From assembly GCA_020226215.1 (NCBI GenBank), contig CM035233.1, positions 7,936,001 through 8,000,000 on the forward strand: a stretch of 64,000 nucleotides of DNA. Reading direction: 5' to 3'. Shown piece by piece: positions 44,361-56,314 of the stretch. Numbering within the stretch: position 1 is the stretch's first letter; each line of letters opens with the position of its first letter. A program made the translations under genes and the position numbers. The notes under the pieces are model-generated. The model was not told the DNA's origin, searched no databases, and saw nothing but the letters and a program-made list of their open reading frames with translations. This DNA comes from Sindora glabra (taxonomy: Eukaryota > Streptophyta > Magnoliopsida > Fabales > Fabaceae).

Positions 44361-45139
44361 CTGCACAAGCATTAATTGATGGTCAAGAAGACCACCTCAT
44401 TCTTGTAACAATATATTTCTTCATGAATATATTGACATAATATTAGAACAAAATAGAGAAAAAGTTTTATTACATATTCTAAGTTTATCATCTATTGTTT
44501 GTTTTATTCCATTTTTTTTGTCTCCTATAACTTAATGTTTTAAGTATTCATACATATCCGGTTTATAACGATTGTTTTTTTAATTCTTTTAATTTATCCA
44601 GCACTTATCAAATCATAAACTAAAACATGAGAAAGAAATCTTTTATTCCTACTTTCAAGTAAAAAAAGTTAGGAATTCCATTTTATCCTTCTAATTTCAA
44701 TAAAAGTTCAATTTCCCCTCTATATTTTGTTGTTATATTTAATCCTTTAACATAGTTATTATCATACTCAATTTCACCTTTTTTTATATTTTTATTTCAC
44801 CTTTTTTTTTACTAAGATAATTAGGAAAGTAAATTCCTAACAACAAACCCATGAAGATGCGTAATTTTTTATATATATTAAGAAAGAGACTCCCCTATTT
44901 AGTGAAAGAGATTTTGTTGTTATTGTTATTGTTGTATTAAGAAAGAAACTCCCTATTTAATTTTATCGTTTGAAAAATTGACTCTAAAGTTAGTGAAGGG
45001 ACTTTGAGAAAACAGCTTGAAGTTATTAGCCAAGTCTACCAGCTTGTTAATTTATTTCGTTAATCAAAAGAAGAAGATAATTAAATGTAAGATAACAAAA
45101 TCACCGTTTTTAAAAAAGTTTCAAGCGGAAGGCAATGAC
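44361..45139 (-). other. Intron of the PGG gene (779 bp)
   Basis: On the minus strand the donor is AAG|GTCATT at 45139 and the acceptor is TTGTGCAG|GAAG ending at 44361. Joining the exons gives QWLK-EVER, the expected family sequence, in phase 0. The interior is AT-rich with no other feature. Confidence 0.8.
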
Positions 45140-45168
45140 CTTCAACCATTGTAGCTCTCTTTGCATCT

Positions 45169-45320
45169 GTGAAGCTGCATCTGAAATCCGATTGAGCTGC
45201 TTTGGTGGTGCTAGCATTCCTGCTATGTGCAACATAGTGAACCAGTGAAGCTGCATCTGAAATCCGATTGAGCTGCTTTGGTGGTGCTAGCATTCCTGCT
45301 ATGTGCAACATAGTGAACCT
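45169..45320. repeat. 76-bp tandem duplication inside the PGG gene exon
   Basis: Bases 45169-45244 and 45245-45320 agree at 75 of 76 positions; only the last base differs (A/T). The near identity means the duplication is recent compared with most decay in the window. Because 76 is not a multiple of three, it breaks the reading frame after QLNRISDAAS. Confidence 0.95.
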
Positions 45321-45660
45321 ATCATTATCGTAGGGGCTTGCTTTTTCATCCTTCCAAATGAACCCATATATCAGACTAAAAACTTCAGCTTGACGGCCAC
45401 GTATAGCATTGAAGAAGTTTTCATTGACTTTATCCTTGCTCCAAGCAAGATATGGGTTGGCCTTTATAAGTTCAGTAATGAACTCAGGAATACCATATTC
45501 AGCAGCTTGAAGTATTGAACGAAATAATCCATATTTTCTCAATTCCCTGTTATTCAAAGTACTGACTTGATCGCAAATGATGCGGAGAAGATCTTGAGAT
45601 TGTTTATGAATCAACTTTGATTCATATGTTTGATTGACTCCTAGGTTCACAAATGCAAAA

Positions 45661-47837
45661 GATGCTAATTAGATGTGAAAAAGCCGTTCACATTAATGCA
45701 ATTTATTTCCAAAAACAAAATTAGTTATTGTAAATTATGTTTAATTAGGAGGGATACATATTTGATGCTAATGGTTCTTTGTCAGATAACTATTATAGGA
45801 TTATATTCATTTAGCCCGTTCTCCATATAATTTCGAAATTAAGAATGAATTTGGTGACAACAAATAGACCATTATTAAGAAAATTTGGCTTATCCCATGA
45901 CAGTAGATAAATAATGAAGTCAGACCCAAGAATAAAAAAGGTTATTTGTTTCAAATAGTATTTACTTAAGAGCATTTGATTTAAAATTATGAAATTTCAG
46001 TTCTCTATTTGGAAGTTGGAATTTTGTCCGCACCTGATTAATTGTAAATTGAATTATAAAAAGAAGTAAAATAAAAATAAAAAACAAGTAAATAAGAGCG
46101 TAATACCTAATAAATTAAGAAAAGTCAAGACCGCACGTTCCTTTAGGCCTTTAAGAGGAACATCGATTTAACCACATGCAAAATTAGAAGCAATATCAAT
46201 TGAAGTATACAAAAGAAATGTACTCGCAATAGAAAGTATAACCAAAGTCTAATCGTACCTGATAGATAATAAACAAAATGCTGATTTTATTTTCCTTAAA
46301 GATCAAATACATAAAAGCTAACAATGTGTAAATGATTATTCATTGATTTCAAACTGTTTTCTTGTAGAGAAGTTATCATCGTTGATATTGTATATACATA
46401 TTTTTATTTCTTTATAAAAAATTTCTCGAAAAATTATAATTAGATTTATTAATTATAAAAATAAAATATTTAAAGAATTGAAAAAAATTCTGGTCCAATT
46501 TTTTTTTCTCTAGATTGGTCATAACTCATATTAATGATTTCATTCCAATTTGATATTTCTTATGCGTTTACTGCACATGTAATTAACGTCTCATTTATGT
46601 ATTTTTGTGTTTATTAATCATAATATTATTGTCTCTTTAATTTGAAATCTATAAACATTTTACACATTTAAGAATATATATATATATATTTATATATATA
46701 TGGATTTGATTCAAATAATACTAATTTCTAATAATGTAGAATTGAACACAACTAATGATTTTGATAGAAAAATAGATAGAGTTTAAAGCGTGTATTTTTG
46801 GATAAAGAAATAAGTAGCAAAAACCACCTAACCCCCACAACTCTCTGGATTCCAATCTAAAAGATTAGAGGAAAACCTCCTTAACTTTCTGCATTCAAAT
46901 CTAAAAGATTAAGGATAAAAACCTCAAAACAATGACAAGGGCATGAATTGTATCATTAAGGGTAGCAGCCCTGTACCCTCTTGGTCTGTGTACATGTTCT
47001 AAAAAGTAGAAAGAGATTAGAAACACCTCATTTTTTATTAGGACGCATAATTTAGCCAAAAAAATTATGCAAAATGCCAATAATTAAGAATGGAAAGTCT
47101 TATTTCTTAATTATATCATAAGCAAAACACAAAATTACTCTTAATTTTTATTTATAAAATGATATATTCCTATTCCTATTCCTATTCCTATTCCTGTTTG
47201 CTAATATTATAATATTTTATGTTGATAGTGACTCAAAACTTAAAAGCTTTTCTTTACCTTGACAGCTTCTGGTAAAAAATCATGCCTCCTAATAGTTTTT
47301 ATTATACTAATGGATGAAAAGATGACCTATGATTCATTACTTCTTTTAAATTTTTTCTTTTTTGTAATTTATTAATCCTTTACCAGTGCATAGACAAATT
47401 AGTGGAACACAATAATTTACTGAAAATTTTTATAAAAGATTTTACTTAAATGTGGTTGTTCTTATATTATTTACTTACTAAATGCTATTTATACACGACA
47501 ATAAAGAGATATCTCTGATCACTGCATTGTAGAAGTCCCTCCAAGCTGCTATTTGTAGGGGTGCATTTATGGGAATGGAACAAGTTACCTCTTGTTATTT
47601 GCCTCCATTCAATAAATAAAAATGATGATTTAAAATATTTTATATTAATTTTATAAATGTTTTGAAAGGAGGCTTATCTCAATAAATATGATGATCATTA
47701 TTTCCTTTTTTTCCCCTTTATTACCAGCCGACTATAATTAGCGTTTAGCTTCATCAATTTATTTTAAAATAAAGACTCCATCCACAAAAATAACTTTTTT
47801 CAGTTTGACAATCCATAAGGTAAAGTATATATAATCC
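45661..47837. other. AT-rich DNA upstream of the PGG exons; short repeats only
   Basis: No ankyrin exon was recognised on the minus strand. Seen: a local duplication of about 50 bp (about 46838-46872 and 46885-46926, TC.AATCTAAAAGATTA core), an (AT)n run at about 46674-46700, and a TATTCC hexamer repeated about five times at 47165-47195. Confidence 0.5.
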
Positions 47838-48246
47838 AATGTTTTAAAAATTGAACTGCAGTTAACTTTTGTGTTATTTGACTCGAATTGATTTTAGAAA
47901 TCGTTTTAGCGGTCAAATTGACTCAAATTGGTAAAAATTGAAAAATCAGCAGGTTAGTTTTCTTCTATGCTTTTTTTTCTTTTAATTTTTTTTATATTTA
48001 GTTGACACAATAAACCTATATGTAATTAAAAATGACAAAAATAAATTTTAGATTTTTTTACTTTTATATAAATTATGATTCTATATATAAAATATAAGTT
48101 AATTATAATTTAATTTTTAATAAATTTATATAAATTTTTATTAATAATATTATCCGATTCAAGTATTGGTTCAATTGATTGGACCAACTAGATGATTATC
48201 CAATATTTTTTTGATTCATTGTCCGGTCTGATTTTAAAGACATTGA
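47838..48246. mobile_element. MITE-like element with CAATG...CATTG inverted termini
   Basis: Left end CAATGTTTTAAAAATTGAAC and the reverse complement of the right end, CAATGTCTTTAAAATCAGAC, pair over about 20 bp with a few mismatches. The interior is AT-rich. Just inside the ends are CGGTC/GGTCAAATTG-like words often seen in this widespread plant element type. About 409 bp. No clear target duplication was seen, so the family was not assigned. Confidence 0.5.
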
Positions 48247-49199
48247 TAAAAACAATGCATTTTTTTTTCAAGATGCTTATCCAACTTATAAAAGGGAGAT
48301 TTAAAATAAAAGTAGTGAAAGTACAAGGCAGCTTACCCCTTATTAGAGAGATTTTTCCATCAACTGCCCTTGTATTTGAGTTTTGGATGTCTGTGCGGAA
48401 TTCATTGACCATATCAGCGGGAATGCTGATCCCTTTTAACAAAAATGTAACTTTTGTTAATTCATAGTTTTGTCATAATTTTACGTGCAACATTGTCATT
48501 GTGAATCACACCACATTTACGATTTTACATATTTTTGCATTGCAACAACTATAATTACCTATAATTTTGCTAATCGCAATAAATTGCAATATAATATAGA
48601 ACCATATCAAAGTACCTAAACCGAACAGTTTAACCTTGTACCATTAGAACTTTGCAAAAAAGGTTATTCAATGGTTCAATTTAGAGAAGTAACATAAGAG
48701 AGAGAGAGAGAGAGGTCAGATTTATGTTGTGAGAAATCTGGCCTTCTAAAATTGCGTTTGCCAGCAAAATATAATTAGGAGCAATGCTTCTCATACAATA
48801 AATGAGGCTCACAAGGACCTTAATCTTTTATTTATTGTGTGATATGCATTTATATATATATATATCCAAGTATGTACACAAAAACACATACTTGTGGTTG
48901 CAGCACTCAAGGAATTATAATGCATTTAAAATTAGGCCATTAACCCTAACTAGCTTTTCGGTCCACACAATGTTCGGGTGTCTATTTTTCATTTAATATA
49001 AAAAAGGAATAATAAGTATATAATAAAAAATTATAAAATTTTGTTTATCATTTTTATTTTGCAATTATATATTCAAATTTACAAAAAATACATTTTTGAA
49101 ATGCAATATAAGATTTATAAAATATGATGAGGTTAAATAATTTAATTAAATTAGATTCTTAACTCTTAAAACATTTTTGTTATAAAAGTTTTGTGTTAC
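48247..49199. other. AT-rich DNA, no firm gene; (GA)n at about 48698-48715
   Basis: The minus-strand frame at 48188-48442 ends one reading block in IQNSNTRAVDGKISLIRG immediately before a GTAAGC donor-like site. It could be a short exon, but no family was recognised. A GA microsatellite lies at about 48698-48715. Confidence 0.35.
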
Positions 49200-50050
49200 A
49201 TTCATATTATTTAGTTTTAGTGATATTGATGTTTAGGTTGTAATAAAAAAATAGTAAATATGAAAACACAAAAGAAACAGACAATGAAGTAGAAAAAGGG
49301 AATAGAAGTTGTGTGTGAATAGTAAAAAATCATATTTAATTTGAAAAATTATGCATGAAAATTTAGGTAAAGAAAATATTATTAAAAGCTAAATAAATAA
49401 ATTTCATTTTAATTTATTAATATTTTTGTTCAAAAGTAAAATATTTAACTATATAATTTAATTAGTAATTCATAAATGAAAATTTTAAGTTGTTTAGAAT
49501 ATTTTTATAATAAAATTAAATATATCATGTCATATTATATATATACATATACACACCATTTAGTGATATTTGTATGTAAATTGTAGATAATAGAAATGGA
49601 CATGAAAAATTAAAAAAGAAAAGAAGAATATGGAATGTAACAAATCAAAAGGAAAGAAATAATAAATGAGTTGTAAAGTAATATAAGAGTTAATAATAGA
49701 ATAAATAATTAAGTAATTCAAATAAATTATCTTCAACATATTTAAAATTAAAAATAAGAAAAAAATAAAATATATCATATTATATTTACAATTCTTAATG
49801 ATATGATCGCATAACTTACAAATAACATGAGTGGAATATTGAAAAAAGAAAAGAAGATGTAATGGAATAAATAGAAAGAAAATAAAGTTATTCCAAAATT
49901 AAGTTATATAAAAATTAAAAATATAATATGTATTTGAGTGAATTAATACATTGAATCTTAAATTTATCTAAAATATTTTATATTAAAAATAAAATATATT
50001 ATGTTTTATTTATATTACTTAGTGATATTAGTATATGGAGTTTAAATTTT
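49200..50050. repeat. Degenerate AT-rich tandem repeat, unit about 230-240 bp
   Basis: A block of the type AAATATAT(C/T)ATNT.ATATT...TTAGTGATATT recurs at about 49195-49235, 49520-49570, 49765-49805 and 49990-50030. Between blocks are shared AAAAAAGAAAAGAAGA...GGAAT runs (about 49610, 49845). Spacing is about 340, 240 and 225 bp. Copies are strongly diverged. No coding potential; the 72-codon frame at 49560-49778 is an AT artefact. Confidence 0.5.
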
Positions 50051-50449
50051 ATCATTTAATTATACCAAATAGTTTACATTATTAATGAACAAGAAAAAAT
50101 ATTTTATTAAAAATTAATAATAATTAATAATTTTTAACAATGATGAAAGAATTTTAATAATTTTTTATTAATATAATAATATATTAATAAATGATAATAT
50201 AAAACTGATTTATATATTAAATTTAAATCATACCATGTGAACTATCTATAATATCAGTAAACATGAAAGATATAATAACAAAAAATGGAATAATATGTGA
50301 GATTTCACCAACTAGGGTAATCATTATTAAAGGTGAATCTAATACATTGCAAAGGTATAGATAACAAAGATGCAAAATTCTTAAAAACAAAGAAATAGGT
50401 GGGACATGAATCAAATAGCACTCAAGTTTGTAAATTTTCAATTTTGAAA
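50051..50449. other. AT-rich DNA, no gene seen
   Basis: Low-complexity A/T sequence to about 50230, then ordinary AT-rich sequence up to the gypsy gag relic. The 72-codon minus frame at 50223-50441 shows no motif. Confidence 0.35.
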
Positions 50450-51900
50450 ATATATGACATAACTACATTAAATGCTTTGACTTCTTAGCATATCAAATGG
50501 AACATTCTTGTTTGATTCTCACTAGTAATCCTTCCATAGTTTCTTCTTTTGTTACCTATTCTAAAGGTAGCTTGATTTTTGCCTAAGATACTAGAATGAG
50601 TCATAGGCATACTCCATTAAGGAGCAAAGTAGTTAACACTATGACTATATAAGTTCCCCAAACATTATCTTGCTTTATGAACCATTTTGCCACATGGAAA
50701 GCACATAATGTTACCTTTAGTACATGGATCCCAATGTTTGTTATTACATTAAACATGAAGAGGTGGTTAGTTTCCCTTCCTTGAAAGATACTTCTACTAA
50801 AGCTTGTTAACACAATAGAGCAACTTTGATAGCTCTTTACATTTGTCCCTACATGAGGATTACTAGAAGTTTAGATGAATAGGTGTTGAATGAAATTTAT
50901 TTCCCTCACTCATAGTGGAATTATAAAGGGCATCCATCTTGAATTTTGCAAAGAGCTTGATCTTTCTAACAAGCACTTATTCTTATTTCCTACTTGCACT
51001 TCCTGCTCTTTTCTATTCTTAGTTTTAAATTATAACTAAAGGACTTAGTTTACCACTTATCGATAAGTGGTGGCATTTGTCATATTGATGTGCTCAAAAT
51101 AATAATTTCTCAACCTATAAACAAACCTCCCCACCTTGGCTCTTTTTATCAAAATTAAGTACCTTATATACCAGTATAGCTAGCTGAATTTATGTGTCAT
51201 ACTCACTAATTATGAGATTTTCTAGCTTTAGATAGCTGAACTTTCTTACCTTGGGTTACCTTACACTAAAAAGGAGGAATCAATCAATGAAACTTTCTTA
51301 GAAAGTGGACTAAGTCATTGATATCTCTTTTCTCTATAGTTTTTGTGAACTAATATTACACCACATCATCTAGTTGGTATCCTACTAGCTTAATTAACAA
51401 ATGATTAGGGCACTCTAACTTCTTCCTATAATGCTAGATTTGGGCAAGGAATTGATATAGATCCTTAAATGGGTTCATTCCAAAATAGTAAAGTGTCTTT
51501 AACTAGATAATCTTATAGACTATACTAAGCTTGTTACTAAAATCTCCCAAAGGATAGGTTCAGTACTTTCCTCTTTCTCATTCCTTCTGCTTATCATAAT
51601 CTTCTTGATCACATTACTCATGATCCCTATTTTTACTAAAAGTTTAAGTTATGCAGTTCATAGCTTACTGTAGAAAATTTATAGCCTAAGGTGGAAGATC
51701 TTGCTTAATTTTTTTCGTCTCATGACTATTTCCTTATCCTTATTGGCTAATAGATGATTCCTTATTTTCTAGCTCATAATGGTGTTAACTTTTTGTATTC
51801 TCCATTTCCAAGATTATAGAATCATTAAAGTTTATTTTAAATAATAAGGACATTTAATATAATCCACTACCATAAATTTTGGACCAATTAGGATGAACCA
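50450..51900 (-). pseudogene. Ty3-gypsy gag relic (capsid and zinc knuckle)
   Basis: Minus strand. A capsid-like stretch (YQLDDVV, FTKTIEKRDINDLVHFLRKF, IPPF.CKVTQGKKVQLS, about 51240-51400) is followed by a CCHC knuckle with its usual upstream arm: HWDPCTKGNIMCFPCGKM, then VHKAR, a stop and Cys (about 50660-50735). Next comes a protease-proximal TRMFHLIC.EVKAFNVV stretch (about 50450-50510). The HxGxC..G...CFxCGxxGHxxRxC pattern is typical of plant gypsy gag. It breaks off before the protease active site. Stops throughout. Confidence 0.7.
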
Positions 51901-52778
51901 AAATGGCATTAGTAATACATGATCTCGAAGGCACATTTACCACTGATATAGTTTTGGTCTACATCAATATAGCAATAATCGCAACCTTATAAACCAACCA
52001 ATAGTAAGGTCATCATCTTGTAGGTAAACCCTAGACCATGCTTTAATACCACACTTTTCATAACCCTTCAACTATCATGACCAGTAAGGAATTAACAATC
52101 CTAATTCTGCTAGCCTTTCCTATCCACGTACTTATTAATTATATCTAAAAAGCAAGACCTTTAACAATTTTTGACTTATTTGACTATAATTATAAGAACA
52201 ACTAGTAGAAGAACTTATCCAATTTCATACAATTAAAAATTCAAGCTTACATTGAAATAACCAAAAGGAAGTTATGCCAACTTATAAGCCTAACAAATAG
52301 GGAAGTATAAGTTAGCCTAATTATCAACTTGCATAAAGTAACCTATAGATTTGCCTATCAATAACCATGGCTCTAATTAGAAAATTTATACAAACGTCTT
52401 ACACTTGATACTTCTTAGTCCATTAAAGAAGAAAGGATCCACAATCTTGTTTATTATTGATGTGGTGGTAGCAAAGCATCTATTTGACTATCTAAAATTG
52501 TAAACCATGGAAAAGTAAGTTTAGAAGCTTAGTGAGATAGTATTCTAACTAAACAAATTATGAAGCTTAAACAACTTAACACAAATTTTTAACATTTGGA
52601 CTTAAAAGGAATGTAACACTACTAAAAATACTTGTACATAGAGGAAACCTTATTATAACTTATTACTATTATAAAGCCCAACCTATAAGAGTGCATATAC
52701 AATTCTACAAACATTATTACTCAAAGATTACAAACCCCCACAACATTTAAAGACAAATATCATATTAGTAACTTAAAA
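51901..52778. other. Unassigned sequence between gag relic and LINE
   Basis: By position it could hold the leader and 5' LTR of the minus-strand gypsy relic, but I found no priming site or second LTR. No gene seen. Confidence 0.3.
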
Positions 52779-53650
52779 TTACAACAACAACAATAATAAT
52801 AACAAAGCCTTATCCCACTAAGTGTGATTGACTACATGGATCATACTATATTATTGGGCTTTATCTGAGACTAAATTTTTAAAAATATTATTCACTAAGA
52901 AATTCCTTTTTATAATTTTTCTCAATGTTCTTTTTGGCCTCCCTATACACTTTTTCACAAGGCTAAAAATTATATGTTCGATTTTTCTCACCAATACCTC
53001 CAATGGCATTCTTTACACATGACTAAGCCATTTTAATCGATTTTCTGTCATCTTTTTCTTAATATCACGCTAATATTCCCTTGTATGCATTTATTTCGTA
53101 TCTTATCTTTTTTTATGTGACCACACATCCATCTTAATATTCTTATTTCTGTTATTCATATTTTTTGCACTTATTATCTCTTCAAAGCCTAACATTCATT
53201 ACTATAAAGTATAATTGGTCGTATAGTGGTCTAATAAAACTTCTTTTTAAGCTTAGTAGGTACTTTGCAGTCATAAATAACCTCTAATGCATTTCTCCAT
53301 TTTAACCATCCAGCTTGTATCCTGTGTGTGACATCTCTATTAATTTTTCCATTGCTTTGTAATATAGATCCTAGATACTTGAATTTAGACACTTATGGTA
53401 TGACATGCTTTCCAATTCTTACCTCCAAATCATTTCTATCTTGCTTCTTATTAAATTTACAATGCATGTACTCTATCTTGCTCCTACTTAAGCAAAAATC
53501 TTTTAATTTTCATGCATGTCTCCAAAGCTCAAGTTTATAGTTAATCTCTTCCCTTAATTCCTCAATTAAAACTATATCATCTACAAATAGCATACATATA
53601 AGGATAATTTCTTGTATGTCTTTGATAAGAACATCCAAAACATTAGCAGC
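52779..53650 (-). mobile_element. RTE-type LINE, 5'-truncated, with (TTG/TTA)n tail
   Basis: Minus strand. The RT C-terminal half reads VLDVLIKDIQ, the catalytic MLFVDDIVLIEE (about 53580-53610), KLELWRH, LSRSKIEYMHCKFNKKQDR (about 53435-53490), FKYLGSILQSNGKI (about 53345-53385), DVTHRIQAGWLKWRNAL (about 53285-53335) and ILRWMCGHIKKDKIRNK (about 53095-53150). These are landmarks of plant RTE LINEs. The 3' end is GTGGGATAAGGCTTTGTT followed by TTATTATTGTTGTTGTTG, the microsatellite tail of this clade, ending near 52779. The 5' end is cut at about 53650. AAAATT occurs at both edges (52775-52780, 53653-53658) and could be the target duplication. Several stops; inactive. Confidence 0.88.
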
Positions 53651-53919
53651 TCAAAATTGTATACAAATAAAACAAATAATCCTCATTGTGCCTTGATTGT
53701 TGTCAAAGCTAATCAAAATTAAAATTTATTAATTTAATGAAAACTTATAGTACAAGGTAACAAACTAAGTCAAACCCTTAGTGATCCACTTGATAAATTC
53801 TATTACATTGATTTACTAATTATGCCTACTAAATTATCTAAGTCCTTTTATACAAGAAAAGTAGAAAAAGTAAATATAAGCAATTATGAAAATTAAAAAT
53901 CCATAATTAGGGCGATAAT
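53651..53919. other. AT-rich spacer, possibly the start of repeat R copy 2
   Basis: No gene. Homology to the CACTA-internal repeat becomes evident only from about 53920. Confidence 0.3.
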
Positions 53920-55260
53920 GCAAACAAGATGCATGTAAAATACAAGAAATGAAATAGAACTAAAATGAAGGATTTTAATTTGAAATTAAATAGAATATAG
54001 GATTGAAAATAGAATTAATATAGAAAGATAGCGTAGAAACATAACTAATCCAAGGAAATTAAGAACTACTTAGTAGATTAATCATAGATCGGTTTAGATA
54101 TGATAATTGCAATTAATTTCTCAACCTAGAATTATCCACATACCCTGCAATGATTCATGAATTATATGATTTGATCAATTCAAATTAGTAGAATTAAGCA
54201 ACAATCATAATCCATAAAACTAAATCTAAATCAATTTCAATGTAGAATTCAATTGAATTAAAGGATTAAGCTAGAAATCTCTAATTAAATCATTCAATCC
54301 TCTATTCTTAAATAAAGAATAATGATTAACTAACCAAAATTCAACATAAAACCATATACAAATCATAGATCACATAAATGAATACAAATTATACTAAATA
54401 TGTATCTAATTCATGCAAATCCAGAAAATCAAATAAGAGAATTAGAGAAAGAGAAAAATTAATTAATAATAATTAACATTACAAATCAAGATTTCATAAT
54501 CCAAACTAAGTTGAGCCTTAATTCCTTAGATCAATTTAAAAATTAGCCTTCCATGGAAGAAAAGAAACTTAGAAAAAAATAGAAAGTTGCCTAGAATTTA
54601 TGTTCTTACCTTTGGAGTCATAAGCTCTTAAATATGTTTTCCTATCTTGTAAAACCCAATAAGTCATGTTAATATGCCTCTTATGATTATAAAAAATGGG
54701 GTCTTGTTAATTTCAGGAACCAAAAACCTAATTGACAAAACAACATATTACAAGAGCTACTATAATAAAATCTCACATATCTGCATTCTAGCTATTATAG
54801 GACCTCCAAAACTATGTATTTTCATTAAAATGAATCTTGAATTATGTTAGGCTAGGTCTTAGACAACTTTAAGCACTAGTTTGAACTAATTTAGACCTTT
54901 TCATTTAAAGCCTAAAAATCTCAAATAGGTTAGGCATGATAGCTCCACTGTTTTATCATTACAACCAAATTTAACTCTCAAAATGTTCGAACTAGGTTTC
55001 ATTCATAACATAAAATTTTAAAGCTTTTTCTTAGCTTTTCAACAATATAAAGATCATCTAGTTTTGACATCCAAAACTTAAGTTATGGCTAAAAACTTGA
55101 AATAAAGCAAAAATCCAACATTAATAAAATAATTTAAAAATATTGGAAAACTAACACTTAATCACATAACAAAGTTAATTCCATAAATTAAGCATGTACA
55201 ATGTACTAAGAAGCATAAAATAAAAAATAATAATATGGACAAAATCTTACATATCATGTC
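53920..55260 (-). repeat. Dispersed repeat R, copy 2 (uninterrupted)
   Basis: Related to 32630-33674 plus 35035-35290, same orientation, with matching landmarks (GAAATAGAA, AATTCATGAATT-like, TAGAATTCAATTGAATTA, TTAGCCTTCCATGG, GAACTAGGTTT). It lacks the solo LTR present in copy 1, so that insertion happened after the copies separated. Class unknown, no coding seen. Confidence 0.6.
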
Positions 55261-56314
55261 TTTAGGTGAATTTTATTTCCTCATAAATTTCATCCTTATC
55301 TTTTCAAAATTAATCTTATCCCCTTACAAATAGGCATACCAATCCATAAATGCAACACAATTATATGTATAAACTCCCTCTCATTGATAACCTTGTCAAT
55401 TTCTTAATTTACAATATGTACATAGACACTGAGCCTTACATTTCAAAGACATTTTAAATGTACATTCATTTATACATATAGATAAAGAGCCAAAAGCATA
55501 AGTAATTCATTGCCTTAAACAATATAGAATCCATATTTCATGTTCTCTTAACATAAAAGAAGCAAATACATATGACTTCTTTAATTCCTTAGGCATAAGC
55601 ATAATTTTTTTTCATGTTACTTTCTAGTATTCATAATAATGCTAATTTTCTACCTCTTACATAATCTAAAAGGTATAGTATCATGAAGTTTCATCAAACA
55701 AACATTCATTATAAAGAAACAAGGTACTAATCGATTCTTTACTCAATTATATGTGTTCAAAGATGAAACTTGACACCTATAGTTAACTATATAATTGACT
55801 ATAAAAGGATCCAGAGGTAAACTTGCCCAATGGTATTTGAGTATGTGATCAATTATAAGGGTCTAGAGATAAATTCTAATCCTTCATGGTTAACTATATA
55901 GTCAACTCCCCTAAGTTAAGAGTTAGTTTTGCTTGGTTATATTAACTATATAGTTAACTACAAGCTTGTGAAATGCATATTTTCCTATAAAAGTATTTTT
56001 CATTTGCAAGAATCACCCTTTAAATCTCATTTTTAGCATTCAATGCCATAATCAAACCTTTAAACTCATAAATGCCATGCCTATTAACCAAATCTTACTG
56101 ACCACATCATCAATTGAAAGCTTAAAATATAACATTATACATTTTATATAAAACCCTTAGAAATCCAAAACTTAAACAAAATAAGAAATTTTGCTTAGAA
56201 TTAGGTTGTAATACTACTCATCTAGTATGAAGAACATAAATAGAATGTGAAATCAATGTTAACTTGCTTCTAATTAAGCAAAATCAACAAAAATCTAAAT
56301 TAGGATTGCAAACC
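55261..56314. other. AT-rich DNA with a cluster of palindromic motifs
   Basis: No gene. Between about 55780 and 55960 the palindromic word TTAACTATATAGTTAA or variants (GTTAACTATATAATTGAC, GTTAACTATATAGTCAAC, TTAACTATATAGTTAAC) recurs at about 55782, 55889 and 55940, with related TGATCAATTATAA at 55848. Confidence 0.45.

Larger units (their letters stand above)
43763..45660 (-). pseudogene. Ankyrin-repeat/PGG-domain protein gene (ACD6/ITN1-like), last two exons, damaged
   Basis: The family consists of plant plasma-membrane proteins with N-terminal ankyrin repeats and a C-terminal four-helix PGG domain, linked to defence, cell death and salt responses. Exon A (about 45660-45141) reads YESKLIHKQSQDLLRIICDQ, IPEFITELIKANPYLAW and MLHIAGMLAPPKQLNRISDA. 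Its last part continues SQMQRELQWLK to a GT donor at 45139-45138. Exon B (44360-43763), after an AG acceptor, reads EVERVMTIARIKFE, HKDLVKEGERWMKEIA, then the PGG motif FAAAFTVPGGNNQETG and hydrophobic helices, ending at TGA. Two lesions: a 76-bp tandem duplication (45169-45320) inside exon A shifts the frame, and a frameshift near 44230 separates WMKEIA from VVGALIITIM. Ankyrin exons were not found upstream. Probably a pseudogene fragment. Confidence 0.85.

Noticed and set aside
43794..44375. Two plus-strand open frames of 80 and 64 codons
   Set aside because: Opposite strand of the PGG-domain exon; no homology of their own.
49200..50050. CRISPR-like array
   Set aside because: Units are long, diverged and AT-rich in a plant nuclear context, without short identical repeats and uniform spacers.
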